Shown here piece by piece: positions 1-5,455 of a stretch of DNA of 5,455 nucleotides; the stretch's first letter is position 1, and the number at the start of each line of letters is the position of its first letter. Position numbers and translations under genes: made by a program. Where the stretch lies: positions 1 through 5,455 of the forward strand of contig JAPYWM010000103.1 of NCBI GenBank assembly GCA_028276345.1. Reading direction: 5' to 3'. The stretch comes from Sphingobacterium sp. (GTDB lineage: Bacteria > Bacteroidota > Bacteroidia > SpSt-205). The notes below the pieces were generated by a model that worked only from the letters and a program-made list of their open reading frames with translations, made no database searches and had not been told where the DNA came from.

Positions 1-1025
1 GCTACATTTCAGGGGTTCTCCGTCGAAAGGTCAATACAGCGGCCATAGACGGCTGGTATTATCTACCGGTGGGGGACTTCCCCAGTGGGCGGGGATATGA
101 GCTGGCCCAGCTGCAGTTTGACAATGTGCCCGCTACGCAAGAGATTACAGCAGCCTTTTACTTGTGGCCGGGAGCGCCGCCCTCCTGCGCGGTGAAGACC
201 GACTGTGGGGCGCCCTTTGGTACCTTGCCCAACTTAGACCATGGTTACTGGGTCATCAACCGTACCCAAGGCGCCGCTTCCTCTTACCATCTACGGGTCT
301 TTTCGAGGGGTTATACGAATGCTGTGGGGCTAAGTTATGCGATTGTGAAGCGGCCCACGGGCTCGGGTGCGGTCTTTGACTTTGAGGGAGTTTGCGAAGG
401 AAGTCCTTACGATCAGGCCAGCCAGACCGGTCGCTTGAATGTACCCGACTTCTCTGAGTTTGCCGTCGCTCAAAGCACCCAACCTCTGCCTGCCCAGCAG
501 CTCATCCTGCGGGCACAGGTTCGTGGGGATGACATTCAGCTTGCTTTGACAGCGGAGGGCATGCCGCCAGGCTCGGTGCAGGCGTATGAGCTTCGCCGCC
601 GGGATAATCAAGGCCTCTGGCGCAGCGTAGCTACCCTCTCCCCCGAAAACTTCTACGGACAAAGCGGTTCGGCGCTCCTGTATCGCTGGGTGGATCGCGA
701 CGTAGTGCCTCAGACGCTGTATCTGTATCAGGTGGTAGCGATGAGCAGAGACGGTCAGGCGAAGGTTCTTTCCAATGTCGTGGAGGCGATGATAGTGCAT
801 GAGGGGGACCTACTCTTGCAGGTGCGGCCGAATCCTTCGCAGGGGACAGCGTGGCTAATTGCGTCGCAGGCAGACCTGCCGGTGCAGGTGGTGGACGTAC
901 AGGGCCACGTCGTGTGGGAAGGGCGCACGACGGTAGGCAGTCTGGAACTGCCGGCTGATTTATCGGCAGGGGTGTATGTGGTGCGGGTAGCGGATCGGCA
1001 TCTGCGCTGGGTGAAGCTGCGGTAG
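1..1025 (+). CDS. Secreted protein with C-terminal T9SS type A sorting domain (5'-truncated by window edge)
   Basis: This is the 3' end of a larger gene. The frame is open from base 3 and encodes 340 residues to the TAG at 1023-1025. Residues before the first in-frame GTG (69) include LRRKVNTAAIDGWYYLPVGD, which resembles the conserved 'RRxV...YxFPVG' block in large secreted Bacteroidota proteins, so the GTG is not the start. Next come a region with GYWVINR, SYAIVKRP and FSEFAVA blocks (about 240-470) and a fibronectin III-like stretch (about 500-795, with YELRRRDNQG and LYLYQVVAMS). The last 71 residues (810-1022) match a type A T9SS sorting domain: VRPNPSQG, VVDVQGHVVW, LPADLSAGVYVVRV, WVKL. 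From family knowledge, this domain directs export across the outer membrane by T9SS and is usually cleaved, with the cargo anchored to the surface or released. No catalytic domain is visible in the window, so the function is unknown. The end converges on the methyltransferase gene. The sorting domain is very secure and the cargo identity is not. Confidence 0.93.
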   Translation, partial: YISGVLRRKVNTAAIDGWYYLPVGDFPSGRGYELAQLQFDNVPATQEITAAFYLWPGAPPSCAVKTDCGAPFGTLPNLDHGYWVINRTQGAASSYHLRVFSRGYTNAVGLSYAIVKRPTGSGAVFDFEGVCEGSPYDQASQTGRLNVPDFSEFAVAQSTQPLPAQQLILRAQVRGDDIQLALTAEGMPPGSVQAYELRRRDNQGLWRSVATLSPENFYGQSGSALLYRWVDRDVVPQTLYLYQVVAMSRDGQAKVLSNVVEAMIVHEGDLLLQVRPNPSQGTAWLIASQADLPVQVVDVQGHVVWEGRTTVGSLELPADLSAGVYVVRVADRHLRWVKLR

Positions 1026-1051
1026 CTTTTCGGGGGGAAAGCCAAGGAGCA

Positions 1052-1078
1052 TAGGGGCGGGGCGTCGCCCCGCCCCTA
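1052..1078. repeat. Perfect GC-rich inverted repeat between convergent genes (possible bidirectional terminator or REP-like element)
   Basis: Arms 1052-1064 (taggggcggggcg) and 1066-1078 (cgccccgccccta) are exact reverse complements around a single T at 1065. As RNA this would fold into a stem of about 12 bp with a 3-base loop, identical in form from either strand. It starts 27 bases after the stop of the T9SS cargo gene and ends 26 bases before the stop of the methyltransferase gene. No run of T follows on either strand, so it is not a textbook intrinsic terminator. A transcript-end stabiliser, a bidirectional terminator without a U-tract, or one copy of a dispersed palindromic repeat are all possible. 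The remaining bases of 1026-1104 show nothing else I recognise. Confidence 0.8.
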
Positions 1079-1104
1079 CACCCGCTCCCCAGCCCTCAGC
1101 GCTC

Positions 1105-1806
1105 TTACAACGGCGCCCGCCCCACCAAAATCAACCGTGGACTCTCCTCTACTGCAAAAGGCCTCCCCTCGTAATCTCCCCACCAGGCTATCACTTCCAG
1201 CTTCACCCGTTCGGCCAGCGTGGCCAGATCGCCTTGTGTCAGCTTGTAGAGCACCTCCTCATATACCTCTTCCCGCTCCCCATCCCGCACCCGAATCCGT
1301 TTATACAGCCCATGTGAGTCTTGCCACCGCGCAATCTCAAACCGAATGCCTTCTATCTCTCGCACTTCCTGGGGCGTCGGATTACGCTGAGCGATATTGA
1401 GATAGTCCAAAATCAAATAGCCGCCCGGCTTCAAGAAGCTGCGCAGGGCTTTCATGCTCCGCACCACGGTGTCCCAGCTCGTCGTATGACCAAAGCTGGA
1501 GAAAAAACTACCCACTAAGTCATACGGGTATGATGGTTTCCAGTCTTTATAATCGGCCTTATAGAAGCGTATACCCTCTGGAAGGTCAATCGGCTCAGCT
1601 GCGTAGTCAATGGCATCTACCTCGAACCCGTATTTAGCGAAAGCGCGGGCATAACGTCCCCGGCCACAGCCAGCATCCAGTACCCGGGCAGGCGGATGAA
1701 AGTCCAGCTTCGTGAGGAGGGTACGAACGAAGCCCTCGGCTTCGGTGTCGCTGCGGTGAGCATAGAGGAGGGAATAGTAGGGACTGGCGAACCAGTTGGA
1801 CATCAT
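1105..1806 (-). CDS. Class I SAM-dependent methyltransferase, substrate unknown
   Basis: A complete 233-residue protein, predicted cytosolic, with no signal peptide or membrane segment. It shows the Rossmann-like methyltransferase fold in order: motif I VLDAGCGRG (residues 42-50) for SAM binding; an acidic residue in DAIDYA (64-69) likely contacting the SAM ribose; KADYKDW (83-89); the motif IV-like block YDLVGSFFSSFGH (95-107); and LKPGGYLILDYLN (125-137). The N-terminal WFASPYYSLLY (5-15) resembles the WFxSPYYxxLY opening of a Bacteroidota methyltransferase group. The C-terminal half has a strand-rich RVRDGEREEVYEEVLYKLT stretch (172-190). The substrate cannot be read from sequence. Two adjacent ATGs (1806 and 1803) could each start it; the upstream bases are pyrimidine-rich and lack a Shine-Dalgarno, as often in this phylum. 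It is divergent from the DUF5686 gene and convergent with the cargo gene, so it is probably monocistronic. The fold is secure; the substrate is open. Confidence 0.92.
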   Translation of the reverse strand: MMSNWFASPYYSLLYAHRSDTEAEGFVRTLLTKLDFHPPARVLDAGCGRGRYARAFAKYGFEVDAIDYAAEPIDLPEGIRFYKADYKDWKPSYPYDLVGSFFSSFGHTTSWDTVVRSMKALRSFLKPGGYLILDYLNIAQRNPTPQEVREIEGIRFEIARWQDSHGLYKRIRVRDGEREEVYEEVLYKLTQGDLATLAERVKLEVIAWWGDYEGRPFAVEESPRLILVGRAPL

Positions 1807-1822
1807 ACGAAGGTACGAAGGT
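1807..1822. repeat. Tandem direct repeat of ACGAAGGT (two copies)
   Basis: Two exact adjacent copies (1807-1814 and 1815-1822) abut the methyltransferase start codon. The period-8 match extends by one base on each side (1806-1823). A second short tandem, GTAGG x2, overlaps its end (1821-1830). It sits in the 5' untranslated or promoter region of the minus-strand gene. It could be a binding site for a regulator or simple slippage; two copies are too few to decide. Confidence 0.6.
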
Positions 1823-1855
1823 AGGGTAGGTGTGCGAGAAAGGGTGTTTTTTTGT

Positions 1856-1879
1856 GGGGTGTGGGTAATTGGGGGCGGG
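1856..1879 (+). other. Putative G-quadruplex motif upstream of the DUF5686 gene
   Basis: Four G-runs in 24 bases: GGGG (1856-1859), loop TGT, GGG (1863-1865), loop TAATT, GGGGG (1871-1875), loop C, GGG (1877-1879). This satisfies the common G3+N1-7 pattern for a three-tetrad quadruplex. It lies on the coding strand of the DUF5686 gene, 57 bases before the preferred TTG start, so it would be in that gene's promoter or 5' leader. A further G-run (1902-1906) lies downstream. Folding and function are inferred from the pattern only. Confidence 0.5.
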
Positions 1880-1936
1880 CGACTGATCGGCGGTCTGGTG
1901 TGGGGGAGGTGTCTGGCCTGTTATCGCTCCATCATA

Positions 1937-4234
1937 TTGGCTCCATCTGCGCGTCTGCTCTTTTTCTTTACGCTGCTCCCTGCCCAAGCCATTTCTGGGC
2001 TTGTTCAGGACACCTCAGGGGAGCCTCTTCCCTTCGTTACTGTTCAGAACCTTCGCACGCAGCAAGGTACTTACACTGACCTTCAGGGCCGCTTCATTAT
2101 CCAGGCCCTGCCTACGGATACCCTGGAAGTGCGTGCACTCGGCTACGAAATTCGTCGCCTCCCTGCCAGCTACGCCACCCGTGTCCAGCTTAGCCCTAAG
2201 CCCATCGAAGTTGCCCCGGTCATTATCCGCGCCAGCGATAACCCCGCTTACCCGCTCATCCGGGGCCTTCAAGCGCACCGCACCCGCTGGAACCCCCTGA
2301 ACATTTCCCATGCTTACAAAAGCTACAATAAGCTCTTAGTCACCCTGCCGGACTCCCTGCGCCCAAAAGACAGCGACTCCCTACCTACTTATCTGACTAT
2401 ATGGGAGACCGAAACCTATAAAATCTATCTGGATGCGGCCCATATGCAAGAAAAGCTTTTGCGGCAGCGCATCTCTGGCAACCTCCCCGTGCAATCGTTC
2501 TTTTCCCCCACTGTACTTCAGCCGCTTGGTCTCTATGAGAGCTGGATTACCATCTTGGACAAGCGTTTTGCCAGTCCTATTGGGCCGCAGGCTTTTTCGT
2601 ACTATGACTATGAGCTGTTGGATACGCTCTACCAGGGCGCGGATACCTTGTATCACATTCGGTTTTTCCCCCTTTCAGCGAAACAATCCTGGGGAATGAG
2701 CGGCCACCTTTATGTGGCTGTGCCGGACTATGCGCTGGCCAGCGTGCAGGGGCAAGTGCACTTCACCTGGGCGGAGGCCACCACGGCATCTATTGAGGCT
2801 TTTTCTATTGAGCAGGTCTATACGAAACTGGGTGATACGCTATGGTTTCCTACGCAGCTTCACACAGAAGTGCTTTTACATGCACGACCCTCTCAGCGTT
2901 CTCTCCGGCTACTTGTCAAGACGCGCTCCTATCTGCGGGATATTGAGATTCCGCCTGGCATCCGGCCTGGGAAAGGCGATCGGCTTCTTTTACCAACGCA
3001 GGTACCTCCGCTCTCGGATAGCCAGCGTGTAGAGGCGCTTTCACCGGCTGAGCTTCGTTCCTATCAGATTTTGGACAGTCTGATTGCGCAAACGAACCTC
3101 CGTCGTCTGCGCATCCTCTTTGACACCCCCTCCCTGATAAGTGGGCGAATACCCATGGGAGCCTTCAACCTGGTATTGCGGCCTTTTCTGCTTTACCATG
3201 CGGGGGAGGGGTGGCGTCCGCAGCTTGGCATAGAGACGAGCGATAAGGTGCTTTCTTGGGTCCGATTGCGGGTATGGGGCGGGTATGGCACCAGACGCCA
3301 AGCCGGCCTGGCGGGAACCCCCTGGCGTTACGGCGCCGAAATAGAAGCAGGCCAGACCGCCCTCCTGCGCCTGTCCTTTCATGACGATGTGGTGGAGCGA
3401 ACGCTGCCCCGCCTCTTAGACGAGCGCCCGATGCTTCTGCCCCTCATGCAGAGCCCTTATGAGCCGTTTTATGCCCGGGCGTATGACTTGGGCTGGGAGT
3501 CGCTGGTGCGGCAGCGGCAGCTATTAGCCTCTGCCCGGCTCTTTCTGCTGGGACGCCTCTGGTTGCTCTCGGAAGGGGGCCTCGTAGAGCGGCTTGCCCC
3601 TGACCAAGAACCCGTGCGTCGCTACCTTCTCAAAGCAGGCCTGGAAGTCTCGCCAAAAGAGACTTTTTTAGAGCGGGGGAGTCTCCGTTGGCGGGTGGAG
3701 GCGGCGTATCCTCAGCTGCGCTTAGGGGGCGGCTGGCTCATGCCTATGACCGGCTGGGACCCTGCCAGTTGGTTCTGGCAAGCTGACCTCTTTCACCAGT
3801 GGCGCTGGGGCAGATGGGCCCACCTCTCTTTGCGTCTGTCTGGCGGCCAGGTCGGCCCTACTGTGCCTCTCTTGTGGCATCATTACCTACGCACTTTATC
3901 CCATAGTGCGCTCCTGAGTCAGCCCTTTACCCTTTCGGCGCACCCGGAGAAACGCTGGGGCCGCCATTTTGGATATATCTTTCTCAGTTGGGAAATACCC
4001 AATAGCCGCTTCCCCAAACCGCGCCTCTGGACCCCCACCCTAGCGATCTTAGTCCAAGGCGCCTTCTTAGATGGCCGCTCCTATCCCGAGGTCGGCCTCC
4101 GCCTCAAAAACTGGCTTCCCCAAACCTTAGCCCGTTATGCCCGGGCTTTGAGCCGTCTCTCCCCAACCCTCTACAAGAATGCCAGTGCCCCTCTCTCCCG
4201 AGGCTGGTTCCTCCGCATTGAGGCCGACCTCTAA
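1937..4234 (+). CDS. Carboxypeptidase-regulatory-like + DUF5686 outer-membrane protein
   Basis: The preferred start, TTG at 1937, gives 765 residues opening with a compact signal peptide: MAPSAR, hydrophobic LLFFFTLL, then PAQA with likely cleavage before ISG. GTG at 1898 is an alternative (778 residues). The frame stays open back to 1796, but that would overlap the divergent methyltransferase start, and the first in-frame ATG (2444) lies inside conserved sequence. Residues about 19-98 form a carboxypeptidase-regulatory-like beta-sandwich (SGLVQDTSGEPLPFVTV, YTDLQGRF, LEVRALGYE). The DUF5686 core follows: NPAYPLIRGLQAHR, YKSYNKL, ISGNLPVQSFF, LYHIRFFPL, GHLYVAVPDYALASV, LWFPTQL. From about residue 395 to the end, alternating strand-rich segments (GAFNLVLRPFLLYHAGEGW, RVWGGYGTRRQ, WRYGAEIEAG) suggest an outer-membrane beta-barrel. 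Length is near the family's usual size. Function is unknown for the family. The 3' end stops 4 bases from the convergent TonB-dependent receptor gene. Confidence 0.9.
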   Translation: MAPSARLLFFFTLLPAQAISGLVQDTSGEPLPFVTVQNLRTQQGTYTDLQGRFIIQALPTDTLEVRALGYEIRRLPASYATRVQLSPKPIEVAPVIIRASDNPAYPLIRGLQAHRTRWNPLNISHAYKSYNKLLVTLPDSLRPKDSDSLPTYLTIWETETYKIYLDAAHMQEKLLRQRISGNLPVQSFFSPTVLQPLGLYESWITILDKRFASPIGPQAFSYYDYELLDTLYQGADTLYHIRFFPLSAKQSWGMSGHLYVAVPDYALASVQGQVHFTWAEATTASIEAFSIEQVYTKLGDTLWFPTQLHTEVLLHARPSQRSLRLLVKTRSYLRDIEIPPGIRPGKGDRLLLPTQVPPLSDSQRVEALSPAELRSYQILDSLIAQTNLRRLRILFDTPSLISGRIPMGAFNLVLRPFLLYHAGEGWRPQLGIETSDKVLSWVRLRVWGGYGTRRQAGLAGTPWRYGAEIEAGQTALLRLSFHDDVVERTLPRLLDERPMLLPLMQSPYEPFYARAYDLGWESLVRQRQLLASARLFLLGRLWLLSEGGLVERLAPDQEPVRRYLLKAGLEVSPKETFLERGSLRWRVEAAYPQLRLGGGWLMPMTGWDPASWFWQADLFHQWRWGRWAHLSLRLSGGQVGPTVPLLWHHYLRTLSHSALLSQPFTLSAHPEKRWGRHFGYIFLSWEIPNSRFPKPRLWTPTLAILVQGAFLDGRSYPEVGLRLKNWLPQTLARYARALSRLSPTLYKNASAPLSRGWFLRIEADL

Positions 4235-4238
4235 GGGC

Positions 4239-5455
4239 TCACCACCCCAGCCGATCATACATCACCTGGAAGTAATATAGCCCCCCGATCGCGGGCCCAC
4301 CCCGGGCCTCTATATGATAAAAGTTGAGCAGATTTTGCGCCCCTATTCGGAATTGCATTGGCCACTGGGGTAGCCGGTAGCTCACCTGCGCATGAAAGAG
4401 ATTGTAAGTAGGCACTATTCCCTGAAAGGTCGTTATCTCAAAGTAATACGCATGCACCCACTGGTGCCACACTTGAAAGCCCCAGCGTCCAGCTATCTCT
4501 TCGCCAATAAGCCCCAAGCTGGTTTGATGGGGAGGCGTGTTGAAGCTCACAATAAGCCCGGGGTCTAAGCTCTTTCCCTCTTCCAGGCCCCAGGCCTGGG
4601 CGTAGGTGTAACCTCCTGCGAGCCTTAGATGACGCATAAGCTGATACTGAAGTCCCACCGTGAAAAACTGTGCCTGAGGAGTGCCTGGAATATTGTAATA
4701 GCGTCCGTACAAGGGAGAGAGGCGGTTAGAATTGACATCGGCGGGAGAAAGCTGCTGCGTGGGGTCTGCGGGGCCATATATACGAATATTACCATGCATG
4801 TCCTTATAGCGGTTATAGGCGTAGGAGAGGTCTATGAGGAGCCGCTGTTCAAAGAGCTGGTGCCGCGTGCCTACTTCAAAGGCATGCACAATCTCTGGGC
4901 GTAGGCCATTGATGGGGACGCTGCGTAAGAGTTGGGCGGCCTGCTCCGGAGGCACTCCTCTCGCGATGGCTTCCCGATAGGCTTTCACGGAGGCGAAAGT
5001 GTAGTTATTCGTGCCAGCAATACCCAGCGCCCGGTCTGTTTGGGGCAATGCTCCGATCAGGAGAGCATCCGTCTGCAGGCGAATAAAGAGCGCCTCAGAA
5101 GTAGGATTCCGAAAGCCCATCTGATAGCCGCCCCGTACGATATGGTGCCCCTTCTTATCCACGGCGTAGGTGGCCATGAGCCGGGGTGTCAGGCGTCCTT
5201 GCAGCACGTACTGCCGCTGGTCAAACCGCACGGCCGCTGTGAGTTGGAGCCGCTCTTCCCAGAAGCCTCGCCGCATCTGGACAAAGGCCCCATACTCATA
5301 GTTCCAAAAGGGCTTCCCCGTCGTGTCGATGAATATCGTTCCCGCTGAGTTGATTTCAAAAAGGCGGAAGTTGCCTCCAATCAAAGTCTGAATGCCGCCT
5401 ATCCGAGGAAGTTCATACTGGGTCTCCAGATGGTAGAGGCCGCACCGATCGATTA
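4239..5455 (-). CDS. TonB-dependent outer-membrane receptor, C-terminal beta-barrel (5' end beyond window)
   Basis: The frame is open from the right edge to the TGA at 4239-4241 and encodes 404 residues in the window. A TTG at 5384 is not the start, because the preceding 23 codons (including CGLYHLETQYELPRIGG) continue the barrel sequence without a stop. The blocks IGGNFRLFEINSAGTIF, YGAFVQ, AAVRFDQRQ, GRLTPRLMATYAV and RGGYQMGFRNPTSEALFI are typical of Bacteroidota TonB-dependent receptors with 22-strand barrels. They are followed by LRPEIVHAFEVGTRHQL, LIDLSYAYNRYKDMHGNI, FFTVGLQYQLMRHLRLAGGYTYAQAW and a closing FRIGAQNLLNFYHIEARGGP. The C-terminal residue is Trp, fitting the aromatic end of a barrel recognised by the BAM machinery. 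The plug domain, TonB box and any N-terminal carboxypeptidase-like domain lie outside. Such proteins import substrates using TonB-ExbBD energy; the substrate cannot be told from the barrel. The family call is firm; specificity is unknown. Confidence 0.93.
   Translation of the reverse strand, partial: IDRCGLYHLETQYELPRIGGIQTLIGGNFRLFEINSAGTIFIDTTGKPFWNYEYGAFVQMRRGFWEERLQLTAAVRFDQRQYVLQGRLTPRLMATYAVDKKGHHIVRGGYQMGFRNPTSEALFIRLQTDALLIGALPQTDRALGIAGTNNYTFASVKAYREAIARGVPPEQAAQLLRSVPINGLRPEIVHAFEVGTRHQLFEQRLLIDLSYAYNRYKDMHGNIRIYGPADPTQQLSPADVNSNRLSPLYGRYYNIPGTPQAQFFTVGLQYQLMRHLRLAGGYTYAQAWGLEEGKSLDPGLIVSFNTPPHQTSLGLIGEEIAGRWGFQVWHQWVHAYYFEITTFQGIVPTYNLFHAQVSYRLPQWPMQFRIGAQNLLNFYHIEARGGPAIGGLYYFQVMYDRLGW

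Larger units (their letters stand above)
1807..1936. promoter_or_regulatory. Divergent intergenic region, G-rich on the plus strand
   Basis: This lies between the ATG of the methyltransferase (minus) and the preferred TTG start of the DUF5686 gene (plus), so promoters for both are expected here by position. Visible elements are the tandem 8-mer ACGAAGGT x2 (1807-1822), GTAGG repeated twice (1821-1830), a T7 run ending in TTTG (1847-1854) and a cluster of G-runs (1856-1879). I looked for the Bacteroidota pattern TTTG / 19 bases / TAnnTTTG. The TTTG at 1851-1854 has no matching -7 box at the right distance, so no promoter is called. The plus strand of 1807-1875 has only three C residues, which is unlike the coding DNA on either side and supports a non-coding reading. 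Confidence 0.5.

Noticed and set aside
330..800. 156-codon minus-strand open frame
   Set aside because: It lies wholly inside the T9SS cargo gene, shows no recognisable motif, and the plus-strand frame is clearly the coding one.
69..1025. GTG at 69 as the start of the T9SS cargo gene
   Set aside because: The frame is open to the left edge and the residues before the GTG continue a recognisable conserved block, so the gene starts outside the window.
1851..1880. Possible Bacteroidota-type promoter beginning with TTTG at 1851
   Set aside because: No TAnnTTTG-like box lies about 19 bases downstream; that position falls in the G-run cluster.
1634..1987. 117-codon minus-strand open frame across the divergent promoter region
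   Set aside because: It is a low-complexity, Pro/His/Thr-rich translation overlapping the methyltransferase in another frame, and reflects the G-rich intergenic skew rather than a gene.
4589..4600. 12-base perfect palindrome CCCAGGCCTGGG
   Set aside because: It lies inside the receptor reading frame, has no loop or flanking symmetry, and is easily produced by chance in GC-rich coding DNA.
4932..5348. 138-codon plus-strand open frame
   Set aside because: It is antisense to conserved receptor barrel sequence and has no family features; it is a shadow of the GC-rich coding frame.
4239..5384. TTG at 5384 as the start of the TonB-dependent receptor
   Set aside because: The 23 codons between it and the window edge are open and barrel-like, and a receptor of this family cannot begin inside its barrel without a plug domain or signal peptide.
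1..5455. Undescribed multi-gene system, mobile element, CRISPR array or RNA gene
   Set aside because: The four genes alternate in orientation and belong to common Bacteroidota families. I saw no transposase, integrase, array-like repeat, tRNA or rRNA sequence, or toxin-like small gene.

Overview
The window reads as chromosomal DNA from a member of the Bacteroidota. Three protein types support this independently: a secreted protein ending in a type IX secretion (T9SS) type A sorting domain, a carboxypeptidase-regulatory-like plus DUF5686 outer-membrane protein, and a TonB-dependent receptor of the Bacteroidota kind. None of the four genes shows a clear Shine-Dalgarno sequence at its likely start, which also fits the phylum. 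By eye the DNA is moderately GC-rich, unlike the AT-rich marine Flavobacteriia. The lineage within the phylum cannot be fixed from this sequence alone.

Layout: (1) 1-1025, plus strand, is the 3' end of a large secreted T9SS cargo protein whose start lies before the window. (2) 1026-1104 is a short gap between convergent genes, holding a perfect GC-rich inverted repeat. (3) 1105-1806, minus strand, is a complete class I SAM-dependent methyltransferase. (4) 1807-1936 is a G-rich divergent intergenic region with a tandem 8-mer, a T7 run and a G-quadruplex-type motif. (5) About 1937-4234, plus strand, is a DUF5686 protein with a signal peptide and a predicted beta-barrel; it has no usable ATG start. 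(6) 4239 to the right edge, minus strand, is the C-terminal beta-barrel part of a TonB-dependent receptor, converging on the DUF5686 gene with a 4-base gap.

Three of the four products are predicted for the cell envelope or outside the cell: a T9SS-exported protein, an outer-membrane protein of unknown function and an outer-membrane importer. The methyltransferase is predicted to be cytosolic. Gene orientations alternate (+, -, +, -), so no two genes here can share an operon transcript, and no common pathway can be claimed from the arrangement.

I see no mobile element, CRISPR array, RNA gene or defence-like cassette. The gene content looks ordinary. The points worth a second look are the palindrome at 1052-1078, the G-rich leader and non-ATG start of the DUF5686 gene, and the very tight convergent junction at 4235-4238.
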